Below, in pieces: positions 34,388-48,382 of a DNA stretch of 64,000 bases (position 1 is the stretch's first letter; each line of letters opens with the position of its first letter). Made by a program: the position numbers and the translations under genes. The notes under the pieces were generated by a model that worked only from the letters and a program-made list of their open reading frames with translations, did not search any database and was not told the origin of the DNA. The stretch lies in contig RWJK01001313.1 of assembly GCA_004335835.1 (NCBI GenBank), positions 250,746 to 314,745 of the forward strand. The letters are read 5' to 3'. The stretch is from Scenedesmus sp. ARA3. Taxonomy: Eukaryota; Chlorophyta; Chlorophyceae; Sphaeropleales; Scenedesmaceae.

Positions 34388-35693
34388 GGCAAACACGTTT
34401 AACGCCTAGTAGCCCTCCTGAAATGGATCAATGGTCACGGCAAAGCCAGCTACGTTGCGTTGGCGCGTCTAGGTCTCCTGCCCTAGGTGTCTGGATGAGA
34501 ACAGTCTCTGCCACGAAAGCCAGCAACCAAAGCACTACGGCTTTTCACCGACGTGGGTAGAGAACACCCCAGAGGACGTGTTAGCTTGAAGGTGTTAGGG
34601 TTGTTGTGTTTGAAAGAAACCGCAAGCATAGTTGCGCTAACTGCCAATGTAACGCCGTATCATCGTTTGTATGCCTACGTGGAGTGACGGATCATAGCGG
34701 TGCTCACTGCGTCGGCGCACCACTTGCACACCAGCACTGCCTCTGAAGCTCAGAACTCTCCTCCGCTGTTGGCTAGTCGGTGATACCGATTTGGCCCCTT
34801 CTTACAAGTCCTCCAACCTGCTGGTGAGGTTTACTTGGTTCTGCGTTGTGCAAATGGTGTGTCGTGGACTCTCGGGGAACATGGGGCATTGATCGATTAT
34901 CAAGGTCATGACCTGCGCACTGTGCGGCATGCTGCCATGCCAGCTGGCAGAGCTGATGCACAGCCCTGCCAGGGGCTGCAGGTCGACTGAGCCGTTATCT
35001 TTCGTTTTAAACCTGTGCAATTTGTGCTCAAATGCTGTGGAATGAGTCAATGGGCTATGCCATGCCAGTAGCTCCAGGCTGTATGTCAGGGACCCCTGCA
35101 CTCCAGGCTGCATGTATGTCTGCGTTTTATGCTCTAGCAAAACGGTCCCATCTTCCATGCAGCTTGACTAGGAGCTTGCATTGTGTCACAGCATCAACAA
35201 GTAACGATGATCATAGCCTATGATCCCAGGCGGCCGCGGCCTGGGCCCAGGTTGCCGGGCAGAAAACTGGCACTGCATCTGGGAACTAGGGCCTGTCACA
35301 GCCCTGACAGAGAATATAAGTCACACTAAGCTATTGTATCATCGTCAATGGCAGCGCAGTTCTGGCTGTCACCACTGACCACAGCAGATTGCTCAGCAGT
35401 TGTCAGTTGCTGCTGGGTGTTAGTAGGCGAGGTTGTCACAACAACCGCAAATTGTAGCTGTTGAGACAGCTGTCACATTTTGTTGATTCACTGTGATTAG
35501 GCAGGAGCCTGTGGCGAAGCGTTCCCTGGTTTCGTTTGCATGCCACGCCAGGACGATGGCCGATCATCATTTCAGAGCTGCTTGTCAAAGCCTATAATGG
35601 GTGATGTTTGTGTAAACCCGCACCCCACGTGCTGATCAGCTGCAAACGTCACCTGCGCATTACTGCCAGTACATACAGAAGACAGCAGCAAGC
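34388..35693. other. divergent intergenic region
   Basis: Between the unknown gene (-) and the HEATR5-like gene (+). A 118-codon minus-strand frame (34802-35158, starting MEDGTVLLEHKTQTYMQPG) has balanced composition but no splice or family support. Immediately upstream of the unknown gene's ATG, the same frame reads VTIDPFQEGY-stop-ALNVFAMKRIRG, which may be exon remnant or chance. Confidence 0.4.
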
Positions 35694-38600
35694 ATGAGCC
35701 AGCAGCAGCGCAGCATCAACGCTGTCTTCTATGACGAGGAGGATTGCCTGGGCTTTGGCGTGTTTGTGGCTGAGCTTGAGCTCATCTTGGGGACCAGCAG
35801 GGACAGGAGGCCTGACCAGGTCCAGCTGCTAGAGCTGCTACAGAAGCTGCAGGCCTCTATCAGCACATCAGAGAGCAGCGTGCTCAAGAAGCACCAAAAG
35901 CGCTGTGAGGCTGCACTGTATGACATCATTTACAAAGGCGGCTGCGGAGTGGTGCGTACCCAGCATGGACTGCTCGTACATGCAACTGCAGCAACTGCCT
36001 GCATGCTCTGCACATGCTTCTATCGGGTAACGGGTGTTGATTGTGATGCTGCAATTGCAGCGCAGCTGAGCACAGGGCACTGCAGTACTGTTTTACAATG
36101 TACATATGTTTTATTCTATGACTGCTTGTTGAAGTTACTAGTTGCTGTCCTGCTTGGCTTGCAGCTGTTGTCTTGCAGGTGCACAGCAACAGCTGCATGC
36201 AGGGCAGCTGCTGCAGCCGTGTTCACCACCGCTGCGTGTCTCCTCACCAGCCTCAAAGGCACTGTAAATATCAGGTCGTTGCCTTTGTTTGCTGCAGGTG
36301 CGCAACTTGGTTGCCACATGCCTCTCCAGGCTGTATGCTGCCGGCGACATGTTGCCGCTCTTTTCCAGTGTGTACGCGCTGCAGAGTTTTCTGCAAGACG
36401 CAAAGAGCACAGCCACAGAGGTATGCCGCACTAAATGGCAGCAAGTGACCTTGTAGAAGCTGTGCCTCAACCACCTGCAGGTGCAGCAGCAGTGTGTTCA
36501 CCTACAAAGCAGCAGATGGCATCAGCAGCTTATTTGTCCACAGCAGTGATCAGTGCTGCAGCAGGCTGGCAGCACAGCACGTGCGCCAGTATTTTTGGCC
36601 AGTGCACCTGTGTGTTCGTAAAAGCCAATAAGCCACTGCAAACTGTACAGCAATCAAGGCTGTCCTGCTTGCTGTCTGTTTTATGTTGTGCCGCAGGCTG
36701 TGCGGCTGAGTGTGCTGGATGTGCTGGTGCACCTGATTGCTACAATGGGCCGCTTCCTGGCCTCATGCAGCATTGAGTCCATGGCGATAGCTGCCAAGTG
36801 AGCACCCTGTTTAGCGCAGCTGCGTCAGCACAGAACAGCTGCTGCTGCTGCTAGGGTGCTTTCTGACCTGGAAGCTGTGATGTTTGTGAGAAGCAGCAGC
36901 TCTGCTTCCACCAGAAGCAGTGATACTTGCTGCATACTGATCCAGCTGCCAGGCACTATTGCATGCGACATTTTTTGTATAAGCAGCAGGCAGTGGCTCC
37001 AACAAAATAGCTGACCAACGCTTCATCCACAGACGTGCTGTGCTGTGCTGTGCTGCTGTTGTGGGTGCTGCTGCAGGGCGCTCGGCAAGGGCAGCAGCAG
37101 CAGCATGAAGCTTGCAGGACTGCGCTTGGCGGCAGCTGTGTCAGAGACGCTGCCGCACAGCGACCGCAACACAGCAGCAGTGCAAGCAGAGGCATGGAAG
37201 CTGCTGGAGAAGCACATAAAGGTAGTTGAAAACAAAGTGAAACAGAAAACAGAAGCTAGCTGACGCATGAACTCTTGATCTACTCTAAATCAAGCAGCGG
37301 TATGCGCCGGGGCTGCAACAGTACCATTGCATTGTGCACCAAGCATTCCACGCTATTTGACTGATCACACATGCTGTTTTGTGCGTTGTTAATTGCTTGC
37401 AGGACAAGGAGAAGGGTCCAGATGAGCTGCGTGCTGCGTATGCTGCGCTGCTGGCAGCCATGTGCCGCGCAGGGGGCAGCTTCCTGTGGACAGCAGCAGG
37501 CTACTATGCAGAGGAGTCACTGAAGCTGGCAGTGGCTGGGCTCACAGATGAGGCAGTGACGGTGAGCAGCACAAGAGAAGGTGGTGGGCTGCAGGGGTCT
37601 CTGTGGTCGCAGCAGACAGTGCTGGCAAGCTTATTGCAGATTGTTGATGGCCAGCTTTGCAGCAACAGCAGCAGCCGCCAGCAGAGAGTAGCAGCAGCTT
37701 GCAATGGAGGGGGACTGCAAGTGGTGGCCCTGACTGCTGCACCTGCAAGAGGCAAACGATCCTCAGCTGGCAGCGGCGGCTCGGCTGTGTTTGCTGCACA
37801 CTGCACTTCACAGCCAAAGAGCCGCAACAGCATTGCACAGCAGCTGCTGCTGTGAACCTGGGGCATTGCATTGCAAGGACACGGCTGAGCGTCCTGCCTT
37901 GCTGCTTCTTGCCTTGCTCTGCAGCAAACCACACGCGAGGCGTTTGCAGTAGCACTCGCTGACCTGGCGATGGCAGCGCAGCAGAGCAACCCAGCACTGG
38001 CAGCAGCTCTGGAGGCAGAAAAGAAGCCAGCAAAGCGCCAGCAGCTTGAGAAGACAGCAAGCAGCATGTTCCAAGCGGCAATGGTGCAGCCGTTTGTGGA
38101 TGCTGCAGTGCAAGGCTCTGTGTGCACCTCACCTGCACTGGCGCCTCTGTACCAGGATGTGTGTACAGCACTCGCACTTGGCTGGACGCATTATGCTTCT
38201 CGCCTGGCTAGCGCAGGGGCACCAGCGGCAGCAGCAGCAGCAGCGCCAGATGCGCTGGTCGCTTTGGCGCTGCGTGCTGTGGCTATGCTGGAGTCGTGCA
38301 GCAAGGCAGCAATACAGGCTGCAGCGCAGCAGCCGCAGCTCGCAGCAGAAAACATTGGCGCGTGTTTGGCAGGTGCGCAGGTGTCCAAAACCTCGGCTGG
38401 CTACTTGTGCGGATGTGCTATGCACGTAACTGGGACTGCGAACGGAGAAATATGATATTTTTCCATATTGTAGCCGGGTGCAAAAAGACAGGGCTATGTG
38501 TGCACATGTGCATGCTCTCACACACCAAGGGCTGGGGCGCTTTCTGCAACGAGTGTGCAGTGCATTGCGCAATGCTAGTAACCGCACCCGTTTCACCTCT

Positions 38601-41600
38601 GCATCCCTCCGTGCCGCCCCCCCCCNNNNNNNNNNNNNCCCTGCCTTGCTCGCTCACTTTGCACCATAGGCGGCGAGATGCCGGCCCCCACAGCCGCAGT
38701 CATCTACTTCATGCGCACAGCAGTGATCTGCCGCCTGCCGGAGCCTAGTCAGCGCCGGCTGCTGTCTGAGCTGGCGCGCGCCACCAGCCACGCCATTGCG
38801 CCGCCTGCCATTGTGGCAGCGATGGAGGGCTGCGGCGTGCTGCTGGAGCTGCTGGGTGAGCTTGGGCGGCTGCCTGCATATGTCGTGGTGTGAGCAGATG
38901 TTATGTCTGCTGCACAGCAGTTCAGGTGTGTAGTTGCGGTACCCATGGGGAGATGAGATCAGCTGGCAAGTGAAGATCGTGCTGTGCTGTTCAGTCTTTT
39001 GCCAGCACGTCACAGCCTGCAGGATGTCCTGTGCTCTCTGGTGATGATGCGCTGCTGCTGCTGCTGCTGCTGCTGCTGCAGGGGAGGTGCATGATGAGGC
39101 AGCCATCAAGGCTGTTGAAAATGCCGCCATGAGCAAGCTGTCAGCCAGCAGCACGGTGAGCAAGCTTGGCAAGACGCTGGGCAGTCAAGCACAGCAGTAG
39201 TGTCTGGGTATGAACACCCTGCTCTTCCATCACAGGCAGCCAGGATGCGGGGATATGGCCTTGACCTGCAGTAGAACGCCTGCTGCACCTCAACAAACTG
39301 GTCCAGAGAGATCGACTGGTTATCAACACACTCTAGCTGCTGTCAAGCATCTCTCTGCTGTCCATGTGCTGCGCTGCTCTTCTCTAACCAAACCATTCCG
39401 GTGCATGCAGGCTGTGCGCCACCAGGCAGCAGCAGTGCTGGCAGCACTCGCGCTCAGCAGCCCTGCGCTGCTGGCCCGGCTGTTCGGAGAGTGCCTGGAG
39501 GGCGTTGAGACCTTCTGCCAGCAGCTGATGCTGCTGGCTGCGCCCTACACAAAGCCGCGGGCGTCAGCAGTCAGCAGCAGCGGCGGGCCGCCAGGCAGCA
39601 ACGCCTGGTCGCCAGGTGCGCCTCATACTGCTGCTTTTATTGCTTATCAAGTGTGATCATCTGTGGCTGTGCATGCCCTGCAAGCGAGCTGCTTCTGCGC
39701 CTGTTCACCACCTGCAGTGTGCACTCCGTCACACCACAAAGCGATGTTGTGCGGGACTTGACATCTCACCTGCCTGGCGTGCTATTGTTTTTCTTCTTAC
39801 CCATCCACAGGCACGCCGCGGGGCGCCCCTGACAGCCAGACCAAGCACTGCATCGACGGCTTGCATGGCAACGCACTGGCTGTCGGCGCGCTGCTGGTCG
39901 CGTCTGCGCGCTCCGCGCTGGGCGCCCCCAGCCGCCTGACACGCAGCGTGTTCTGGATCGCCAAGCGCATGATCAGCCAGCCCTACTGCAGGTACATGTT
40001 AGCTGGGTTTGCGAACCACAAAGGGATTATTGAGACTTGCACTTGCCCACATCAAGCAAGGGCGCCACAGCAGTTGCATACTGGGCTTGGATTGAGCCAG
40101 CTTTGATGCGGTGCTGAAGCTCCATAATGTGAGCTGCAGGGTATTCCGCCACCTGAAATTTCACCGGCAGAGACCCCATCAAGTTCTTCAACTGCTGCTG
40201 CTGGTGCTGCTGCTGCTGATGCTGCGTGCAGTTGCCCCTGGGCTGTTGCAGCGGAGCGTGAGGCAGGCTACATGCTGCTGGGCTGCATGTGTGCCTCAGC
40301 AGCGCCAGGCCTCCTGGCAGGCCGCAAGAAGCAGCAGCAGATCCTGGAGCTCTTTGAAATCGCCCTAGGCCAATCAGCAGCAGACGCGCTGACCGGCACA
40401 GCAGCTGTCGCAGCGGCAGCAGCAGCGGCTGGTGCAAGCGCTGGTGCTGCCAGCGCAGCCGCAGGCGGCGGCGCGGCTGGTGCAGGGTCGCCGCAGATCG
40501 GGGGCTTGGGGTCTGGTGATGTTGAGAAGGAGCTTGCTGTGTCGTGCTGGTGGAGGGCTGCTGCGCTGCAGGCGCTGAGCGCGTATGTGCTGGGCGTGAT
40601 GGGCAAGGGCTTTGCTGAGGACCCTGCGCAGCAGGTGGGCCAGGCCAGCAGCTTTTGTTGCCAACTCCTACAACGGTTATCCACACCGTCTCTTGGTGTT
40701 AGTGTCATGCATGTGTGCCGGCTGCTGTGGCACTAGGGCATTCAGTCAGATGCAGCGCCAGATCACTGCAATGTAATCCTGGCCTCCTTGCTGCATGTTT
40801 CACCATTTACTCTCAGTGCATATCATGCTCCTCATCTGCACCTGTCAACTTTCCTACAGGTGCGCGTGATAGCCTCCCTGTTGTCGCCCCTGCTGGAGGT
40901 CATCAACAAGATGCCACACCTGGCTGACCCAACAGCACCATCAGCAGTAGCAGCAGCAGCAGCACCAGGCTCCGCACCATCGCCCACACCCGGGCCACCC
41001 CTCAGCCCTGGCAGCAACCCCAGCAGCAATGGCAACAGTGCTGCTGCTGCTGCTCCAGGCGGCTTTTCGGCGGCCGGCGGCGCTGCTGCCGGCAGCAGCG
41101 GTTGCTTTAGCAGCAGCCCGAGCGGCGCTGTGGCGGCTGCTGCTGCTGCACTGCTGCAGCTGCGGCTCCTGGAGGTGTTTTTCTTCCTGCCTGCGCCGCA
41201 GTTTTGGGCGCACTGCCATGGACACCTGCTGCACCTGTGCTGCAGGCAGCTGATGGGCACCGGTGGCTCGAGGGTCAACCCAGGTACGCAAAGTAACAGC
41301 AGCCTTTGCTTATAACTGATGCGTGCAACTTGCTACTGCCACGAGCTGGTCTAGCTTTATGTGTAGCTGATGAACTCTGCATTCCGCGGTCCCCAGAAGC
41401 GCTGGAGGCAAATATGGCTGCAGTGCAGAGCCACAATGCTTAAAGTGTCCTTTTCGCGTGCCTTGGTCATCTCACCTTTAACTGATTGACGCATCTGCCA
41501 CCCCTACCGCTTTGCCTGCAGACGCCGTGGCGTGTGTGTCCTTCAGCAGCCTGAAGCACATGCTCCGTACTCATGCGCCAACTCCTTCCCTGTGCTGCAC

Positions 41601-44600
41601 TTCTGTCTCCTCTCATTTTGTTTGCCTGCAGACGCTGCGGCGTGTGTCTCCTTCAGCAGCCTGAAGCACATGCTCAACAGCCAGGACGCGCTGCTGGGGC
41701 CCTGGCTGCCAGGCAGGGACATGCTGGAGGACGAGCTGCGCACCTTTGTGGGTGAGTGAGGACAGGCGCCAGATCTGAATCCGCCACTGTTAATTAGGCG
41801 CTGTTGGGATCACACACGTACACATAGTGATAGAGAAAACGGATTCTCCACGGTGTATGTAATGTACTCTCCGCCGACGGCCATTCTGTAAGCAGTTTGT
41901 GTTGGAGATTTGAATTCTGTTTGGGTTGTGTGCAAGGTAGTAACCCAGGTCTGGCTGCCGGGACATGCTGGACGACGAGCTGCGCACCTTCGTGGGCGAG
42001 ACACTGCGGCTGGCAACACATGTTTTGTGATGCACACTCCATGTCTAATCTATGCTCCCTTCATACACACATGGCCATTTGTGAAGGGATCCACAAGTCC
42101 GCAGTCCCTCCGTGTGGGCCTCGCCGCAGCAAGTGTCCGCCGTGTCATGCCTGCACTTTGACAGCAGCCTAGCGCCTGTGCCTGGTGCATTGACGCGGCT
42201 GCTGGTGCCATATGATTGACTGCCACATGTAACCCGATGGTATATACACACGTTTGTCGCAGTCAACCTGCGAGATCAGAGCCAGAAGTCAAAACATCAT
42301 CTCTCTTGCACTGCTGCAGGCGAGCGGGGCGGGCCCCAGCAGCACCCTTGGGAGGTAGGAGCTGCCTTCACCGAGGGCTTCATAACCTACTCGCAAGCCC
42401 TACTGCCGCCAGACAACACAGAGGCCGCTGCAGCAGCAGCAGCCAACGCCACAGCCGCCGCGGCAGCCGCAACTGCAGCCGCCGGCGCGGACGGTGCTGC
42501 GGCTGCAGCTGCAGCAGCAGCCGCAACGGGTGACAGCGGCAGTAGCTTCTCCGGCCGAGGTGTGGCCGGAGGATCTGGCTCTGCAGATGTGGCGGAGCAG
42601 CAGCGGAGGGGAGTTGATGGGGTGCGGCTGCGGCGGCGGTTTATGCCGTACCCTCAACCCTACGCGCTGGGCCCTGCGCTGCTGGAGGCCCAGCTGTGGC
42701 TGCTAGGGAAGCTGCTGGCCATTGTGAACAGCTCCAGCCATATGCAAGTGCTGGAGGTGAGATGCGATTTGCTGCGGGTCTGCTCTGTGTGCATTCTGTG
42801 ATTGAATGTGTAGCTGTGATCCAGAAAAGGTCATGCAAGCACAGCAGCAGGTGTGCGTCTGGCCGGTGCTTCAAACATCAATCAGCTTTCTCACGCGTCC
42901 ATAGGTGGCCGACGCACACAAATTGACCTGAAGCCATGTTTACAATCCCTGCTGCATGGCACCCGCAGGTGATGCTGAATGCCGTCAACGTCAAAAGCTT
43001 CGCTGCGCTGGCGGCATCCAACGGCCGGGCAGCCGCAGCGCGGCAGCGCGCCGCCAACTGCACCGCAGTGGCACTGGCAGGGCTGGCTGGCTTGGCGCCG
43101 CTGGCAAAGCGTGTGAGGGGTGATGGCAGCGACAAGCTTGCTGAGCGGGTGCTACACCTGGCCTCATGCATGCTGGAGGACCAGGTAAGGCATGCTGTGT
43201 CCTGATGGATTCTATTTGCAAACTCTGGTTTTGAGCTGTGATCACTGTGTCTCCGCGGCTGCTATTCAATGCTGGCAGCCGCTGTGCAGTGTCTGCTGGC
43301 CTGTTACATGCCAGCAAGTGCCAGGAGGCCTGCCAACGGCATCAACATATGTGTTTGTGCATCTTGAACAGCAGGCTGTGTGCTCTGCAGCTGCGAAGCA
43401 TGGCTGCTACCTGCATCCTGTTTGCTGCAGGTGTACAACCCTTGCCTTGTGCGTGCTGGAGCTGAGATGATGGCAGCAGCAGCTTGCATTGGCAGCAGCA
43501 CACTGGCGCTGGGGCAGGTGGGTGCTGCTGACGGCATGCAAGTGCTTGCACATTGATGCACGTTTGAGGAAATGCAAGCATCTCTGCAGGTCAGTTGCTG
43601 CTGAAGCCAGTTGCTCCCTGCATAAGCATGCTTGAACTTTGACAACACCAGGAACCCTAGTAATGATGACGCAGACCCGGTCGTTGGATCACCTCAACAA
43701 TCACAGGCATGATGATTGTTTATGTCTGCTGCCGCCAGGTGAAGGCCATCACCGCGCAGCTGTCCAGCATGATGGATGACGTGGGCGCTGCAGCATCAGC
43801 GGGCTCCACGACAGCATCAGGCAGCAGCATGGACGCAGCAGGCAGCAGCAGCCCTGAACTCAGGTGGGCAGGGAGGAGTCAGCTTAGCGAGCTGGTTTCT
43901 GGTTTTAAAGTTGCAGTACTTGCATTGGCGCCACCTGTTTATTGACAGGTCAGAGGTCATGGCACTTCTTTCCCTGCCTCCAACTCTGCTGCGGCTTATG
44001 ACCCGCGTACTGTTTGCCTTTCCTGCCTGCCCATGCTGCTGCTGCCGCTGCTGCTGCTGCTGCTGCCAGGGGTGTGCTGTGCCTAGTACTGGGCTGCATC
44101 CACAGGGCCAGGGGCGGCCCCACCTTGCAGCCCACTGTTGCAGCAACAGTAGAGGCCCTGGTGGCAGTAGCCAGCAGGCCAGCTGGCATGGCACACATCT
44201 GGGCGCTGCATGGGCTGTGGCTGCTGGCGAGTGCAGCTGGGCCTGCATACGCGCCGCATGTGAAGCGCAGCCTGCAGCTGGCGCTGGAGCTGCTGGTGGG
44301 TTGCGTGCTGCTGCGCTGTTTACTGCTTTGTTGTGACTCCAACCTGGCCTGCAATACAGCATACATATGATTGGACTCGGCCTTTCCGTGGTAGAACTGA
44401 GATTGTACAGAATGCTGTATTGCACTGAGGTACATCCTCAAACTTCCACTGACCTGTGTCCATTTTCTGTTGTGTGGTTGCTTACCGTGCCAGGTGAGCT
44501 CTTTTGGAGACCACCCAATGCTGCAGCCCGCAGCAGCACGCCTTGCAAACGCCATGATCGCAGTGCTGGGCAACGACTTCACACTCGGATCAGCAGCATA

Positions 44601-47600
44601 CAGCCGCTGCAAAACACTCGTCACTGACAACTCAGGCAGCCTCAGCGCAGCAGCAGCTGCTGCTGCTGCTGGTGGTGTTGGTGGCAGTGCAGCAGCTGGC
44701 GGGGCGGGGGCTGCAGCTGGCGGCGTGCCTGTTGCTGCGGGCAGTGTGGAAGGCTTGAAGGGGCTTGCAGTGACCTGGGCTGAGCTAGAACAGGTGTGCT
44801 TTGCAGGATGCTGTGTGGGTTGCTATGCCTGCTATGCTTGGGGCTTGCTGTAGTGGTGGAGAATGCAGGCATGTTGTGTTCCTTTGTGGGTGTTGCCTGG
44901 GCACAGCTGCAGCAGGGGCAGGTGGCTGCTTGCAGCGCCTGTGACAGCCGCACGGTGCTCTGTATGAAGCAAAGTGCAAAGACATGCCATGTGCTGCTGC
45001 CTGCTGGACGGCGTGTGCGTTCAGCTGGCGGTGCATGCCATGAAGCATGCACTCAAAGAAAGACAAGCCGGTCAGGCACTGATGTTGATTGGCTTGAATC
45101 ACACTGCAGCTGGCAAGCAAGCACATCTGTGTCACCGCTTAGCTTGTCCATATCATATGCGTACTGCGCTGCTGCTGCTGCTACTGCTGGCATTGGTGCC
45201 TGCAGGTGCTGTTTGCGCAGCAGCTGATCCTGTTTGCGCCGCAGGCAGTGCCGGCTGAGAAGCACCTGCCGCTGCTGCTGCTGACGCTCACCAGCAGCAG
45301 GCCGGCGCTGCGGCGAGCAGCAGCAGCAACGCTGCGGCACCTGGCAGACAGAGATGCTGCAGGACTTGCAAAAGTGAGTATCCAGTGGGGTATTTGGACT
45401 GTAAATAGCTGCTGATTGAGGCGTCACAAGATATGTTTTGTTAGTTGTTGACCTCGGCGCCTGCTGAAGGTATGGCAGTGTTTGGTGATGCAAACAAGGT
45501 CAAGCAGATGCTTGAGATGTCAAGAGTAGAAACACAATTCTTGGAACGGTGCTGCCACGACTTGGGTGAAGCCAGCACAGCGGCAGGGGTGCAGGAACGG
45601 CTCCAGGGGTCACCCTGGCTGTTGTTCCGTAGGGTAGGCGGCCCGCCTACTAGGAGCACTTTCCTGCTGCTGTGCGTTGCTGTGGCTTTGTTGCTGGTGC
45701 GGGGTTTCTCCCTGCACCCCTGACTGTGGCGGCACCAACAGTATGCATGGGTTTGTAGTACAGCAGAAGGCCTCTGAGGAGAAGCTACCTCCCTGCTGTC
45801 TCAATTTCCCAGGACATTCATACTCTTCGTTTTTATAGTACCCTGCTTTATTGCCCAAGCCCATAGCCTACACTGCACTTACACTGAACTCTTGCAGCTG
45901 CACTGCACGTAACTAGCAACACTGACATACACACATTGACATGACCTGTTCTTTGCATCCTCTCTGTGCAGGCCCACATTGAGTCATCGCTGCTTGCTGC
46001 GCTTGATGGCGAGTCAGAGTCCAGCACTGCCAGCCAGCTGCGCAGCACCCTGGCAGCGCTGCTGGCCGCATCAGCACCGCAGCAGCCGGGCTACTGGCTA
46101 AAGCTGCTGGGCGCAGTGGCCCTGGCGGCACCACCGCCGGCTGCTGCTGGCCAGGCTGCTGCTGCAGGTATGACATGCTTGGCTGCTGCCTTGGATGTTG
46201 TGTGTAGCGCAGCTTCATGAAGATCGTGCATTGTCTACAGCTGGCTCTTATCCTTAGTTCCAAACTGATGCTGCGAGTGCTTGCACCTGCAGCGCCACTT
46301 GCGGCTACCAGCATGCATGCTTGAACCAGGCGCTATGCTGCCTATTGCAGTCCTGTTGCGGCCACCCTGCATGTGCCACCTGTATGCATTTGGCTCGCTG
46401 TTTGCCACAGGCGCTATTACCATAGAGGCAGACGAAGATGATGAAGCAGATGCCCGCGCAGTTACCCCGCCGCCAGCAGCAGCAGCCCACACACCTTCTG
46501 CTGCACCAGCAACAGCAGCAGCAAGCCAGCCGGGCGCTCCGCTGTCTGCTGCAGCGGCGGCTGCAGCCGCAGCAGCGATTGTGCGGCTGCCGCCAACGCC
46601 TCGGCTGCGCACTCGGCTGTTTGCTGCTGAGCTGCTGCTGTCGCTGTTTGCTGCTGTGGGGCCTGACCCCAGGCACCGCTTCCCCAAGCCAAAGTATGAT
46701 GAAGGGATGCCAGCAGCAGCAGCAGCAGCAGCAGACAGCAGTGCAGCACGGAGGTCAACAGAGGGAGCAGAGGCTGAGCTTCAAGGTGGGTGCTGCTGAT
46801 CCTCCAGAAATCTGTTTACATTTACAATCGATTGCTGCTGACGTCAGGCCATGCAGCAAGAGATCTTGCCGGAGTGTGGTGCGCGACTCCTCATGTTGTT
46901 CCTCATCTGCAGCGCCGTCAACGTGTGCTCCCGCTCCTGCTGCCACCACTAATGTTGCCGCTGCTGCTGCTGCTGCAGACTTCTTAGTCAGCCACCTGCA
47001 GCGCCTCATTGATTTGGGCTACAAACTCACGACAGGCAGCGCCGAATCCCTGCGGCCCTCAGGCGCGCAGCTGCTGCAGGCTACGCTGCGCTTCTTTGGG
47101 GCAGTGCCAGACCCAGACGTGCCTGAGGTGCTGCTGCTAGAGCAGTACCAGGCGCAGTTTGTGGCAGCACTCAGGGCTGCACTGGCTCCCGGGGGTGCGC
47201 CTGCGCTGGTGGTGTGTGGCGGGACTCTGGCTACATCTTTCCTGAGTGCGGGGCTGGCGGCTGGCGATGGCGCAGTAATGCGGCGGCTTATGGATCTGTT
47301 AGTTGCGCCGCTCGAAGCATGGCAGAACTTGCTGTATGGCGGGTTTGCGGAGTCGGTGGGGGTGCGGGCGCGCGTGGCGTTGCTGCAAGCACATGCGCAG
47401 TGTGCAAATCTGGCGTCATCGTTTGGTGGCGGCAGCGGCAGGGCGTCTGGCAGCTCAGGGCTTTGCCTGAGCCCCAGCAGCAGCAGCAGTAGCAGCAATA
47501 ACGAGCTGTGTCGCCAGATTGTCGTCAAGTCACAGGCGCCGCACCGCGAGATGCTGCTACTGCTGTGGTGGGGCGTGCTGCTGGACTATGCTGCTTTCAG

Positions 47601-48348
47601 CAGTACCCTACCAGGGTTTATGCAGAACCACAAGAGCCTGCTGTTTGGAGATACATACCCTGAGGTAGTCGAAGCAGTACAGGGGACATACACATCAGCA
47701 TGGCCTCCAGTACTGATTGCCTTGGCAAGCAACCTACCGGCGCCAGCAGAGCTTGCAGCAGCAGCAGCAGGCAGCCAGCAGCAGGAGCAGCAGCGGCAGG
47801 CGTCCTGGTCTGCTTTTGTTGACCAAGTGAGCAGCGGCGCTCTGCTGGCAGGCAGTGGCGGCTCCAGCAGCAGCAGCAGCGCCAGCGGCAGCAGCAGCTC
47901 AGGTGCAAAGGCCAGCGCAGCAGCCCCAGCAGCAGCAGCAGCAGCGGGTAAGTTGTTCCGGCAGCAGCTAGCGCTGCAGTGCGGGGCGATGCATGGCATG
48001 CTCACTGATGTGAGTCTGATGCTGCTGTGTGACACGGCAACTGCCTGTGCAGCTGCTCTCGCGGAAGCAGCAGCCCGCAGCAGGGATGGCAGCAATGCAT
48101 CGCCTGCTGCTAAGCCTATAACTCAGCAGCAGCAGCAGCAGCAGCCAGAGGTGCTGCAGCAGGTGCCTCAGCAAGCTGTAGCTGCTGGGCAGCGGGTGGC
48201 TGTAGCACTGCAGGCGCTGCAGCTGCTGCTATCGCAGCAGCACTTTGATGCTGGGCTGGTGCCGCCTGGTGTGTGTCAGGATGTTGCTGGCAGGCTCAGC
48301 GCCTTAGCAGTTGAAGTGCTGGTCCCTTGGCAGACGATTAGGCTGGCC

Positions 48349-48382
<34 letters not shown>

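Noticed and set aside
34385..34440. UAG read as an amino acid
   Set aside because: TAG ends the U-box and oxidase genes at sensible places and no other exon needs readthrough, so codon reassignment is unsupported.
40021..40231. Acceptor at 40257 (TTGCAG) for HEATR5-like exon 11
   Set aside because: It breaks phase with exon 10. The acceptor ending at 40231 restores phase and gives a continuous sequence into EREAGY.
46438..46978. The 5' part of a single 1071-codon open frame reaching 49653
   Set aside because: Exon 22 of the HEATR5-like gene is read in another frame here, and family similarity in the long frame starts only at 46979 after a CTG-tract acceptor. The tail after 49572 is intron.
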